A DNA stretch of 64,000 nucleotides from Elymus sibiricus (Eukaryota > Streptophyta > Magnoliopsida > Poales > Poaceae): the NCBI GenBank assembly GCA_039707655.1, contig CM077665.1:137473148-137537147 (forward strand), in the 5' to 3' direction. Made by a program: the position numbers and the translations under genes. Shown here in pieces: positions 45,388 through 56,314 of this stretch. Each line of letters opens with the position of its first letter. Positions within the stretch are counted from its first letter, which is position 1. The notes beneath the pieces are model-generated. The model saw nothing but the letters and a program-made list of their open reading frames with translations. It made no database searches and was not told the DNA's origin.

Positions 45388-46077
45388 CGAGAAGCCTTTG
45401 GGGCCAAGGAAGCAGGAAGGAGGACAGCGTGGTGCTGAGATCTGGAGAGGTTCCCACTGAGGATGGAGATCTAGAAGGAGGGGTAGGAGCGCAGAAGAGG
45501 AAATCAATAATGGCTCTGTCGGCGTCCTGGGAACGGGGGTACCCAGCCTTGCCTGCCTATGGCCCAGGGTGTGGCCCACCTCGACGACCAAGTACGGCCC
45601 GACGCGACCTCACTCAGCATAAGGCCCTCGCGAGACCCCGAGCTCGCGAGGGAGACAGCGCCAAGACCCGCGGGGTGTAGGCCTCCCCTGGCCTCCTCCC
45701 GAGCGGCGGATATCACTATGCGGTGCTCGGCCACGGGAGGTCAAGGGTGACGCCAGCCAGGCCAAGCGGGCGCCAGCGCGCCAGAGGGGACAGTTTCCCC
45801 TTTGGTGCAAAGGAGGCAGGGGCGCACGCAAGTTCCCAAAGCACCCCCAAAGGTTTCCACTCCGATGCAACAAGACCAAGACCCCGAGCCCAGCAGGACG
45901 GACGTCATCGCCGAGCCCACCTCTGCATCACCACCGGCTACTTTGCAGGCGAAGACCACCTTTCGTCAGGATAAGATGTACCTCCTGTCCCCTTTCGAAT
46001 TCGGCGGTTGTGGGATCCCTTCCCGCCATTGCGATAAGGGAGGAGGACCCGGGCCGCTATAAATAGAGGCTAGGCCG

Positions 46078-47622
46078 TGATACGTCTCCAACGTATATAT
46101 AATTTTTGATTGTTCCATGCTATTATATTATTTGTTTTGGTTGTTTTATATGCATTAATATGCTATTTTATATTATTTTTGGGACTAACCTATTAACCTA
46201 GTGCCCAGTGCCAGTTTCTGTTTTTTTCTTGTTTTTGAGTATTGCAGGTAAGGAATATCAAACGGAGTCCAAACAGAAAAAATCTTGGGGATGATTTTTC
46301 TTGGACCAAACGAAACGTACCAGACTTGGAGATGAAGGCAGACGACGTGCCGTGTGGTCACAAGCCACAGGGGCGCGCCCTAGGGGGGGGCGCCCCCCCC
46401 GGCTTGTGGCCCCACGACAGGTCTCCTAACCCTATTCTTCGGCCTATAAATTCCCAAATATTCCCCCAATACCAGAACAAGCCACGAAAATACTTTTCCG
46501 CCGCCGCAAGCCTCTGTTCCCATGAGATCCCATCTGGGGGCCTTTTCCGGTAATTTGCCGGAGGGGGATTCTATCACGGAGGGCATCTACATCAACTCCA
46601 TTGCCCCTCCGATGATGCGTGAGTAGTCCACCACAGACCTTCGGGTCCATAGCTAGTAGCTAGATGGCTTCTTCTCTCTCTATGTTCTTCAATACCATGT
46701 TCTTCATGATCTTCATGGAGATCTATCCGATGTAATACTCTTTTACGGTGTGTTTGTCGGGATCCGATGAATTGTGGGTTTATGATCAGATTATCTATGA
46801 ATATTATTTGAGTCTTTTCTGAATTCTTATATGCATGATTTCATATCTTTGCAAGTCTCTTCGAGTTATTGGTTTGGTTTGGCCAACTAGATTGGTAATT
46901 CTTGCAATGGGAGAAGTGCTTAGTTTTGGGTTCAATCTTGCGGTGTCCTCACCCAGTGACAAAGTAGGGGTAGCGAGGCACGTATTGTATTGTTGCCATC
47001 GAGGATAAAAGGATGGGGTTTTCATCATATTGCTTGAGTTTATCCCTCTACATCATGTCATCTTACCTAATGCGTTACTCTGTTCTTCATGAACTTAATA
47101 CTCTAGATGCAGGCAGGAGTCGGTCGATGTGTGGAGTAATAGTAGTAGATGCAGAATCGTTTCGATCTACTTGACACGGACGTGATGCCTATATGCATAA
47201 TCATTGCCTTGGATATCGTCATAACTATGCGCTTTTCTATCAATTGCTCGACAGTAATTTGTTCACCCACCGTAATATTTGCCTTCATGAGAGAAGCCTC
47301 TAGTGAAACCTATGGCTCCCGGGTCTATTTTCCATATTATATTTTCAGATCTATTTACTTTTCTTTTCATTTTAGTATTCTTTTCCATCTATCTCTATTG
47401 GATCTCATCCTTGCAAGTAACCGTGAAGGGATTTGACAACCCCTTTATAGCGTGTGGTGCAAGTGTTTGATTATTTGTGTAGGTGCATCTATTGGTGACT
47501 TGCTTGTACCTCCTACTGGATTGATACCTTGGTTCTCAACAAACTGAGGGAAATACTTATCTACTTTGCTGCATCACCCTCTCCTCTTCAAGGGAAAACC
47601 AACGCAAGCTCAAGAAGTAGCA
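46078..47622 (+). repeat. 5' LTR of element C
   Basis: The LTR runs from TGATACGTCTCCAACGTATA to CAAGAAGTAGCA. A TATAAAT box is at about 46445. A stretch of repeated GGCGCGCCC and CCCCC (46370-46400) precedes it. The same LTR family occurs as the solo copy at 22580-24163. Confidence 0.9.
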
Positions 47623-47633
47623 AGAAGGATTTC

Positions 47634-47651
47634 TGGCGCCGTTGCCGGGGA
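47634..47651 (+). promoter_or_regulatory. tRNA-Asp primer-binding site of element C
   Basis: TGGCGCCGTTGCCGGGGA starts 11 nt after the LTR end. It is fully complementary to CCA plus the 3' end of tRNA-Asp and identical to the PBS at 34664-34647. Confidence 0.9.
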
Positions 47652-47948
47652 GGATACATAGCAAGACAAGACAAGAATTCTCCCGTCAACTTGTCAATTT
47701 CTGACGTGGTTGCCGGGGAGATCTACATCAAGCCTACCAAGTACCCATCACAAACTCATCTCTTGCATTTACATTATTTGCCATTTGCCTCTCGTTTTCC
47801 TCTCCCCCACTTCTAAAATGATTTTCAGAAAGATTTGCCTTTTTATTCGGCCTTCTTCCGTTCGTCTTTTCGTTTGCTTTTTTGTTTGCTTGTGTTGCCA
47901 TGTGCCTTCTATTTTTCTTGCATCTTCGCTTGCTAAAAATCTATTGAA

Positions 47949-48611
47949 ATGGATCCTCATCCACTTTCTAATCTTTTCAAAAGGCCAAATTATGATGAAC
48001 CAATTGTTAGTGAGTTGAGTGCACTTGATTATCTCTATGAAGTTTTGTTTGAAAATCATGAATCTGAAAATTTTGATGAAGTGTTGAAAGAAGAAATTTA
48101 TAAGGTGATTCATGATAGCTCCTTGATTGAAAAGCATGATTGCAATGATGTTACTATAAATTCTATTAATGTCAATTATGCTAATGATATGCAAAGCCAC
48201 AAGCTTGGGGATGCTATGTTTGATGAAGATGATATTTTTTGTCCCTCAAGTTTTGATGAGCAAATTCATTATGATGATTGCATGCTCGTGTATCATGAAA
48301 AGAATGATTTATGTGATAGTCATATTGTTGAATTCTTTCTTGATGCTACTGAAATTTATTATGAGGGAGGAACATATGCTTGTAGGAATTGCAATAATAT
48401 CAAGTTTCCTCTCTATGTGCTCAAAGTTTTGAAGTTTTGTTTGTTTTGCCTTCCTATGCTAATTGATTCTTGTTCCCATAAATTGTTTGCTCACAAAATC
48501 CCTATGCATAGGAAGTGGGTTAGACTTAAACGTGTTTTTCATGAGATTCATGATGCTCTTTTGCATATTTCAATTACTACTTTTTATGTGAGCATCATTG
48601 AAATCGCCTAG
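47949..48611 (+). CDS. Single ORF of element C, 220 codons, unknown function
   Basis: The ATG at 47949 begins MDPHPLSNLFKRPNYDEPIV. The first two thirds are acidic and rich in Asp, Glu, His and Asn (CMLVYHEKNDLCDSHIVEFF). The last third is Cys-rich and hydrophobic (CRNCNNIKFPLYVLKVLKFC, CLFCLPMLIDSC) and could bind metal or insert in a membrane. It has no gag zinc knuckle, protease or RT motif. It follows the PBS by 300 bp, the normal place for gag, and the frame is intact in an element with near-identical LTRs. The codon run HKLGDA at 48198-48215 overlaps an exact copy of the element's PPT. I do not recognise a domain. It may be a diverged gag or a packaging or accessory protein. Confidence 0.6.
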   Translation: MDPHPLSNLFKRPNYDEPIVSELSALDYLYEVLFENHESENFDEVLKEEIYKVIHDSSLIEKHDCNDVTINSINVNYANDMQSHKLGDAMFDEDDIFCPSSFDEQIHYDDCMLVYHEKNDLCDSHIVEFFLDATEIYYEGGTYACRNCNNIKFPLYVLKVLKFCLFCLPMLIDSCSHKLFAHKIPMHRKWVRLKRVFHEIHDALLHISITTFYVSIIEIA

Positions 48612-51422
48612 CTAGGGGCATTAAACAATAGCGCTTGTTGGGAGGCAACCCAATTTTATTTCTGTTTTTATTTCTGTTTTTGTGTGTTTTACACATTACT
48701 ACCTCTGTAGTAATTGTGTCTTGCTGTTTTAATTAGTGTTTGAGCCAAGTAAGACCTTTGGGATGGTCTACGGTGATTGTTGATTTGATTTTGCTGAAAA
48801 ACAGAAACTTTTGTGCTCAGTCCAGGAATTTTATAAATTCACCAGAGCGTCGAATGAGTCTGAAATTTTTAAAAAAGATTGATATATAAATTTCCCTGAT
48901 TTTCCTAATTTTTCAGAATTTTTGGATTTACATAAGTAATCTAAGTTTACAGATTGCTACAGACTGTTCTGTTTTTGACAGATTCTGTTTTCTATGTGTA
49001 GTTTGCTTATTTTGATGAATCTATGGGTTGTATCGGGGGCTATGAACCATGGAGAAGTTAGAATACAGTAGATATTACACCAATATAAATAAACAATGAG
49101 TTCACAACAGTACCTAAAGTGGTGATTTATTTTTCTTATACTAACGGATCTCACGAGTTTTCTGTTGAGTTTTGTGTTCTGAAGTTTTCAAGTTTTGGGT
49201 AAAGATTTGATGGACTATGGAATAAGGAGTGGCAAGAGCCTAAGCTTGGGGATGCCCAAGGCACCCCAAACCATATTCAAGGATATCAAAGAGCCTAAGC
49301 TTGGGGATGCCCCGGAAGGCATCCCCTCTTTCGTCTTCAATCCATCGGTAAATTTACTTGAGGCTATATTTTTATTCACTACATGATATGTGTTTCGCTT
49401 GGAGCGTCTTGTATGATATGAGTCTTTGCTTTTTAGTTTGCCACAATCATCCTTGCTGCACATATTTTTGATAAGGACACGCTGAATCGTGAATTTATTA
49501 GAATACTCTATGTGCTTCACTTATATCTTTTGAGCTAGGCAATGTTGCTCTAGTGCTTCACTTGTATCTTTTTAGAGCACGGTGGTATTTTGTTTTATAG
49601 AAATAATTGAACTCTCGTACCTCACTTATATTATTTTGAGAGTCTTTAAACAGCATGGTAATTGGTTTAGGTTATGAATTTAGTCCTAATACAATAGGTA
49701 TCCAAGAGGGATATAATAAAAACTTTCATATTAAGTGCATTGAATATGATGAGAAGTTCGATTCCTTGCATAGAGTTTTGAGATATAGAGATGGTGATAT
49801 TATAGTCATGCTAGTGAGTAATTGTGGATTGGTAGAAATACTTGTGTTAAGGTTTGTGATTCCCGTAGCATGCACCTATGGTGAACCGTTATGTAACGAA
49901 GTCGGAGCATGATTTGTTTAATGATTGTCATTCTTTGTGTGAGGGTCGGGAGCGCGCGATGGTTTACTCCTACCAACCTCTCCCCTAGGAGCATGCGTCT
50001 AATACTTTGCTTCGATAACTAATAGACTTTTGCAATAAGTATGTGAGTTCTTTATGACTAATGTGAGTCCATGGATTATACGCACTCTCACCCTTCCACC
50101 TTTGCTAGCCTCTCCAGTACCGCGCAACTTTTGCCAGTGCATTAAACCCACCTTCCTCAAAACAGCCACCATATACCTTCCTCAAAACAGCCACCATACC
50201 TACCTATTATGGCATTTCCATAACCATTCCGAGATATATTGCCTTGCAACTTCCACCGTTCCATTTATTATGACTTGCACCATCATTGTCATATTGCTTT
50301 GCATGATCGTAAGATAGCTAGCATGATGTTTTCATGGCTTGTCCATTTTTTGATGTCATTGCTATGCTAGATCATTGCACATCTTGGTACACCGCCGGAG
50401 GCATTCATATAGAGTCATATTTTGTTCTAAGTTTCGAGTTGTAAGTAAATAAAAGTGTGATGATCATCATTATTAGAGCATTGTCCCATGAGAGGAAAGG
50501 ATGATGGAAGCTATGATTCCCTCACTAGATGGGATGAGTCTCCGGACTTTACAAAAAAAATAAAAGAGGCCAATGAAGCCCAAATAAAAAAAGAGAGGCC
50601 AAAGATGCCCACCAAAAGAAAAAAAGAGAGAAAAGAGAGAAGGGGCAATGCTACTATCCTTTTCCACACTTGTGCTTCAAATAGCACCATGATCTTCATG
50701 ATAGAGAGTCTCCTATTTTGGCACTTTCATATACTAGTGGGAATTTTTCATTATATAACTTGGCTTGTATATTCCAATGATGGGCTTCCTCAAAGTGCCC
50801 TAGGTCTTCGTGAGCAAGCGAGTTGGATGCACACCCACTTAGTTTCTTTTTGAGCTTTCATACACTTATAGCTCTAGTGCATCCGTTGCATGGCAATCCC
50901 TACTCACTCACATTGATATCTATTGATGGGCATCTCCATAGCCCGTTGATACGCCGAGTTGATGTGAGACTATCTTCTCCTTTTTTCTTACAACCTCCAC
51001 CATACTCTATTCCACCTATAGTGCTATATCCATGGCTCACGCTCATGTATTGTGTGAGAGTTGAAAAGGTTTGAGAACATAAAAGGTGTGAAACAATTGC
51101 TTGACTTGTCATCGGGGGTGTGCATGATTTATATACTTTGTGTGGGGAAGATGGAGCATAGCCAGACTATATGATTTTGTAGGGATAACTTTCTTTAGCC
51201 ATGGTATTTTGAAAAGATACGATTGCCTTGTTAGTATGCTTGAAGTATTACTGTTTTAATGTCAATATTAAACTTTTGTTTTGAATCTTATGGATCTGAA
51301 CATTCATGCCACAATAAAGAATATTACATGGATAAATATGTTAGGTAGCATTCCACATCAAAAATTCTGTTTTTTATCATTTACCTAGTCGAGGACGAGT
51401 AGGAATTAAGCTTGGGGATGCT
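48612..51422 (+). other. Non-coding 3' region of element C with extra PPT copies
   Basis: Just after the ORF stop is AGCGCTTGTTGGGAGGCAAC (CCAA follows), a small hairpin-forming motif. AAGCTTGGGGATGC occurs at 49242-49255 and 49297-49310, each followed by an inverted GGCACCCC or GGCATCCCC that can pair with it. An open frame at 50488-50853 (rich in Lys/Arg/Glu, then LLFWHFHILVGIFHYITWLV) is possible but unsupported. The region ends with GAGGACGAGTAGGAATTAAG and the PPT. Confidence 0.55.
51408..51422 (+). promoter_or_regulatory. Polypurine tract of element C
   Basis: AAGCTTGGGGATGCT directly abuts the 3' LTR start TGATACG at 51423. An identical 15-mer lies inside the ORF at 48201-48215, and 14-mer copies lie at 49242 and 49297. 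Confidence 0.85.
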
Positions 51423-52972
51423 TGATACGTCTCCAACGTATCTATAATTTTTGATTGTTCCATGATATTATATTATCTGTTTTGGATGTTTTATATGCAT
51501 TAATATGCTATTTTATATTATTTTTGGGACTAACCTATTAACCTAGTGCCCAGTGCCAGTTTCTGTTTTTTTTTTCTTGTTTTTGAGTATTGCAGATAAG
51601 GAATATCAAACGGAGTCCAAACGGAATAAAATCTTGGGGATGATTTTTCTTGGACCGAACGAAACATACCAGACTTGGAGATGAAGGCAGACGACGTGCC
51701 GTGTGGTCACAAGCCACAGGGGCGCGCCCTAGGGGGGGTGGGGCGCCCCCTGGCTTGTGGCCCCACGGCAGGTCTCCTAACCCTATTCTTCGGCCTATAA
51801 ATTCCCAAATATTCCCCCAATACCAGAACAAGCCACGAAAATACTTTTCCGCCGCCGCAAGCTTGTGTTCCCGTGAGATCCCATCTGGGGGCCTTTTCCG
51901 GTAATCTGCCGGAGGGCGATTCTATCACGGAGGGCATCTACATCAACTCCATTGCCCCTCCGATTATGCGTGAGTAGTCCACCACAGTCCTTCGGGTCCA
52001 TAGCTAGTAGCTAGATGGCTTCTTCTCTCTCTATGTTCTTCAATACCACGTTCTTCATGATCTTCATGGAGATCTATCCGATGTAATACTCTTTTGCGGT
52101 GTGTTTGTCGAGATCCGATGAATTGTGGGTTTATGATCAGATTATCTATGAATATTATTTGAGTCTTTTCTGAATTCTTATATGCATGATTTCATATCTT
52201 TGCAAGTCTCTTCGAGTTATTGGTTTGGTTTGGCCAACTAGATTGGTAATTCTTGCAATGGGAGAAGTGCTTAGTTTTGGGTTTAATCTTGCGGTGTCCT
52301 CACCCAGTGACAAAGTAGGGGTAGCGAGGAACGTATTGTATTGTTGCCATCGAGGATAAAAAGATGGGGTTTTCATCATATTGCTTGAGTTTATCCCTCT
52401 ACATCATGTCATCTTACCTAATGCGTTACTCTGTTCTTCATGAACTTAATACTCTAGATGCAGGCAGGAGTCGGTCGATGTGTGGAGTAATAGTAGTAGA
52501 TGCAGAATCGTTTCGGTCTACTTGACATGGACGTGATGCCTATATGCATAATCATTGCCTTGGATATCGTCATAACTATGCGCTTTTCTATCAATTGCTC
52601 GACAGTAATTTGTTCACCCACCGTAATATTTGCCTTCATGAGAGAAGCCTCTAGTGAAATCTATGGCCCCCGGGTCTATTTTCCATATTATATTTTCAGA
52701 TCTATTTACTTTGCTTTTCATTTTAGTATTCTTTTCCATCTATCTCTATTGGATCTCATCCTTGCAAGTAACCGTGAAGGGATTGACAACCCCTTTATAG
52801 CGTTGGGTGCAAGTGTTTGATTATTTGTGTAGGTGCATCTATTGGTGACTTGCTTGTACCTCCTACTGGATTGATACCTTGGTTCTCAACAAACTGAGGG
52901 AAATACTTATCTACTTTGCTGCATCACCCTTTCCTCTTCAAGGGAAAAGCAACGCAAGCTCAAGAAGTAGCA
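51423..52972 (+). repeat. 3' LTR of element C
   Basis: The 1550-bp LTR is colinear with 46078-47622, with only scattered substitutions and length changes in homopolymers. It ends AAGAAGTAGCA and is followed by the GGCCG duplication and the rest of B's LTR. Confidence 0.9.
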
Positions 52973-53336
52973 GGCCGCTCGGTAGAGGAGGACACAACAC
53001 ACCACCCCGAGCGCACCCGCGAGGCAACTCACCACTGTACTAGTTCATCCACAAACCTCCTCGTGAGGCAATCCACCAAAAGCAGGAGTAGGGTTTTACG
53101 CTTCGCAGCGGCCCGAACCTGGGTAAACTCTCGTGTGCTATCTTCTTGCTCGCCATCGAGCGAGGTCATCGCGTTGTGAGCTTGGAGGGGTGAAGCTGTT
53201 GGGGATCTTCGCACACGCCCCTGGGTTCGAACTTCGTAGGGTTTTGCGGAGCCCGAAATCCGACATTTGGCGCGCCAGGTAGGGGGCGTGTCGGGATCCT
53301 CATTCAAGCTTCGCCTCACCTTCGCTCGTCGCTTCC

Positions 53337-54962
53337 TTGGCGAAGGGACGCCGAGCCCGCGCCGAACGACGGGCTGCTCGCGTTGCTTGGGCGACGCCTG
53401 TAGGCCTCGGCATCCCGCGCCGCCTTGCTCCTCCATCGGAAGACGCCGTCTCCAGCCCGGCCTTGGACAGGCACCGGAGGCTGTCGCCCTCGTCAACCAC
53501 GCAGCGCGCCCTCGCCGCCCTGACCGTCCTTAGCGTCCGCGTCGCGGCATCATCCCCCCAGGCTCGCCGCGACCTGGCACGCGGGCGAATCGCGCTCCTC
53601 GCGACCCGTGAGCTACGGCCTTTCCACATTGCTCGCGGACGCTACGACAGCTGGATATGTCGCGCGGCCAGGTGCGCCACCACGGCCGGCGAGGCCCAGG
53701 CGCTTCCCTATGGGACGGCCCAGGGGGCTCGCGTCCATGAGGTCACTCAACCAACCGCCGAGACGCTGAGACGCACGAAGGAAGCGTGCCGTGACCCGCA
53801 CCCGCTGGGAGCGCGGCCCGGCTCATCGGGCACGCAGGAGCAAGCCCCTGGCGCAGATGGGGGCCGATGGGAGCTGCCAGCCACGTGGGGTAGGCGCCGC
53901 AACGCGCCTCCCAACACACCCGGCGCGTCAGGGGAGGACGCCCGGCGACTCGTCTACATCAGCACCCGGGGGCTCGCACAACTCTACCACGACCATATCG
54001 ACGAGCGCCCGGGCCATGACGGGAGCAGCGTCGGCCACCACGACAACAGGAGGGGCATATGCGACCTCGCGAGCGGCTTGTGTCGGGGCTGGTATGAACA
54101 GCCTCGTGAGGGCGGCTGGCGGGGCCGACCTCATGAGGATGCATGGCACTGTCAGCCTCGTGAGGCGCGCCCACTGGTGGGGGGATACCCTTGGCAAGCG
54201 CCTGGGTCCGCGGACCGGGGGTCGCCTGCCTTGAGACGGAGGGTGGAACACACGCCCATGTCCCCAGGCAGGGCGACTCCAGCCTGGAGACGGAGGGTGG
54301 AACACACGCCCATGTCCCCAGGCAGGGCGACTCCAGCCTGGAGATGGAGGGTGGAACACACGCCCATGTCCTCAGGCCAGGTGCTTCCAACCTGGAGACG
54401 GAGGGTGGAACACACGCCCATGTCCTCAGGCCAGGTGCCCCTTGCCTGGAGACGGAGGGTGGAACATATGCCCATGGCCCCAGGCAGGGCAACTCCTACC
54501 CAGAGACGGAGGGTGGAACACACGCCCATGTCTCCGGGCCAGGTCTCGCTCAACCAGCGGCAGGAGATCACGTACTCACCCATGCCTCCGGGTCTGGCTC
54601 GGTCCACCCGGGGACGGGCGATTGGGTACCAGCACGGGGCTCCCGGCACCCCAGCGAGGCGCACTGGGGCACCGCCTTGGGCGCTGGCCTCGCGCGCGAC
54701 GGAGGGCCCCTGCGCCGGGCCCCGCCCGCAGCGCAGGGGGCGGCGGCGCCACTACAATGACGACGTCCGTCCCCAGGCTTCGGAGGGCCCGAGACCCTGT
54801 CCTGGGGCGGGCCCTCCCTGCGAAGAACGTGGGGGGCTCGCCTCGCGCTCGAGGGCCCGCCCGGGCCGACCCCACGTCGCAGCATCATGCTTGGGGGCTG
54901 GAAATGGGCTCCATGTCAAGGAGGCATGGAGCTCTCAGCGCACCCCCAGGCTTAACCCGTGA
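53337..54962 (+). pseudogene. Element B gag remnant extended through a minisatellite
   Basis: The frame opens with AKGRRARAERRAARVAWATP, colinear with the gag N-terminus of element A (ADARRARAERRATRVAQTVP). Where A has ATG, B has TTG (about 53337), so the start codon is lost. A second shared motif (YDSWICRAA against YDDWLGRIA) follows. The Retrotrans_gag core, knuckle and protease are gone. Instead the frame passes through six 18-residue repeats (RRRVEHTPMSPGRATPAW) and ends at 54962. Several frames are open here because the 54-bp unit lacks stops, so openness alone is not evidence of coding. Confidence 0.55.
54233..54556. repeat. 54-bp minisatellite in element B (six units)
   Basis: Units start GAGACGGAGGGTGGAACACA at 54233, 54287, 54341, 54395, 54449 and 54503. 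A degenerate seventh follows. Units differ at a few positions, mainly in the second half (GGCAGGGCGACTCC against GGCCAGGTGC-type). The period is an exact multiple of three. Confidence 0.9.
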
Positions 54963-56314
54963 CACTCTCACGTAATAATGAGTGGGCTGTATACGCCCGG
55001 ATCCCCCCGAGGACGCGGAGGGGTTCCCACCCACGCCCATGTGGAAGCCCCATGCTCCGCGCTGGCGGACAACACTGTCCTCCAATGACTATGCCCATGC
55101 AACGTGGATGCCCTACGCTCCGCGCTGGGGGAAGACGAAGACGAAGACTAGCCTAGGTGCCGGACGCGGCTGTTCTTTGTTTTTCTTGTGCTCGAATTTG
55201 CCGTTTTCCTGGAACAAAATCCGAGGTTTTTATCGACTCTATTTAAAGAAAAAGGGGCATGAATTTTTTCTTCTTGCAGTCCTCTCTCTTGAAATTTATT
55301 CCTCTGAGATAACGCCTGCCAGCCTCTCCCTCCCGCGCCCCGCGAGCGGGGGCTACTGGCACGGTGCACACACCTCGCCAAGGCCTTGGCGTCCTGGTCC
55401 TCGCGTGGTGCTCTCGAGTGAGCTAGCAGGCGCGCGTCGCCTCACCCTCGCTCGGGGGCTCCGCCGCGGCTCGGTGCGCTGTCTTAAAACTCCTGGAGGC
55501 TCACGCCCCTTGGGACAAGAAATGGCAGAAAGGATTGGTTGCCGCTTGAACGTCAAGGGAGGCTCCTAAGCATCGTGCCCCGGGAGCCTCACCGGTCGCA
55601 TGGCTCCTCGCTCGCTCTTTGGTCTCGTCCTGGTGATCCGGACGCCCCAATGGCGGTCGAGGCCCCGCCCCTTTGGTCTCGTCCTGGTGATCCGGACGCC
55701 CCAACGGTGGCGGGGCATGTATGGGATCGGGCCCTGCCGACGTAGAGCGCCGCTTGAGCGTCCAAGGGGGCTCCTGAGCACCACGCCTCAGGAGCCTCAC
55801 TGATCGCGTGGCTCCTCGCTCGCCCTTGGTCTCGTCCTGGTGATCCGGACGCCACAATGGCGGTCGAGGCCTCGCCACCTTTGGTCTCGTCCTGGTGATC
55901 CGGACGCCCCAACGGTGGCGGGGCATGCACGAGATCGGGCCCTGCAGACGCAGAGTGCCGAAAGGCCCCCCCCAAACCGCCTCACTCGCAGGAAGGAGGA
56001 ACCTCCCCAAGCTCTCCAAGTGCCACTGGCTCACTAGGCGCCACTGCCAAACCTCACGACGCGGAAGCCCGCCGCGGACGCATCAAGCTAAGTACTCTAA
56101 CCACGATCAAAGGGAAGCCTCGGTTAATAGTAACGCAGTGACCGTAATACGTAATGAGAGTGCTAATAAAAGGGCGAAGCGCCAAAAGTTCGTCACACAT
56201 CCGGAAGGGCCCCCCATGATTTTTGATTACAGGCATAGGAAAAGAGAAGAAGGTGAAGGAGCCCCCCTCCCGGGGGCTACCGCTCCTGAGGCCCCGGCCC
56301 CGGCGCGCCGGCAC
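54963..56314. other. Spacer of element B with short tandem repeats
   Basis: 54976-55130 is shared with A's spacer. At 55618-55720 and 55826-55925 the phrase GTCTCGTCCTGGTGATCCGG, followed by ACGCCCCAA, recurs four times in two pairs. No gene is recognised. Confidence 0.55.

Larger units (their letters stand above)
46078..52972 (+). mobile_element. Element C: non-autonomous Gypsy (Sabrina-like) with one ORF
   Basis: GGCCG flanks the element (46073-46077 and 52973-52977). The LTRs are 46078-47622 and 51423-52972, almost identical, which makes C the youngest of the nest. The PBS (47634-47651) matches tRNA-Asp. The PPT AAGCTTGGGGATGCT (51408-51422) abuts the 3' LTR. The 3.8-kb interior has one convincing ORF (47949-48611) and no gag, protease, RT or integrase motifs. 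It uses the same PBS class and a similar PPT as the Athila-type copies here, so a related autonomous element may supply its enzymes (inference). Confidence 0.9.
45517..53265 (+). repeat. 5' LTR of element B, split by element C
   Basis: Segments 45517-46077 and 52978-53265 join into an 849-bp LTR colinear with 57628-58477. TATAAATA is at 46058-46065. Element C inserted 12 nt downstream of it, between the TATA box and the expected transcription start. Any B transcript from this LTR would now read into C. Confidence 0.9.

Noticed and set aside
50488..50853. 121-codon frame in element C's 3' region as a second gene
   Set aside because: It is Lys/Arg/Glu low complexity followed by a hydrophobic run, with no domain and no second line of support, so it is only mentioned in the spacer entry.
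54152..54760. Alternative frames on both strands across the 54-bp array, each giving an 18-residue repeat protein
   Set aside because: All follow automatically from a stop-free unit of 54 bp; only the frame continuous with the gag remnant has any independent support.
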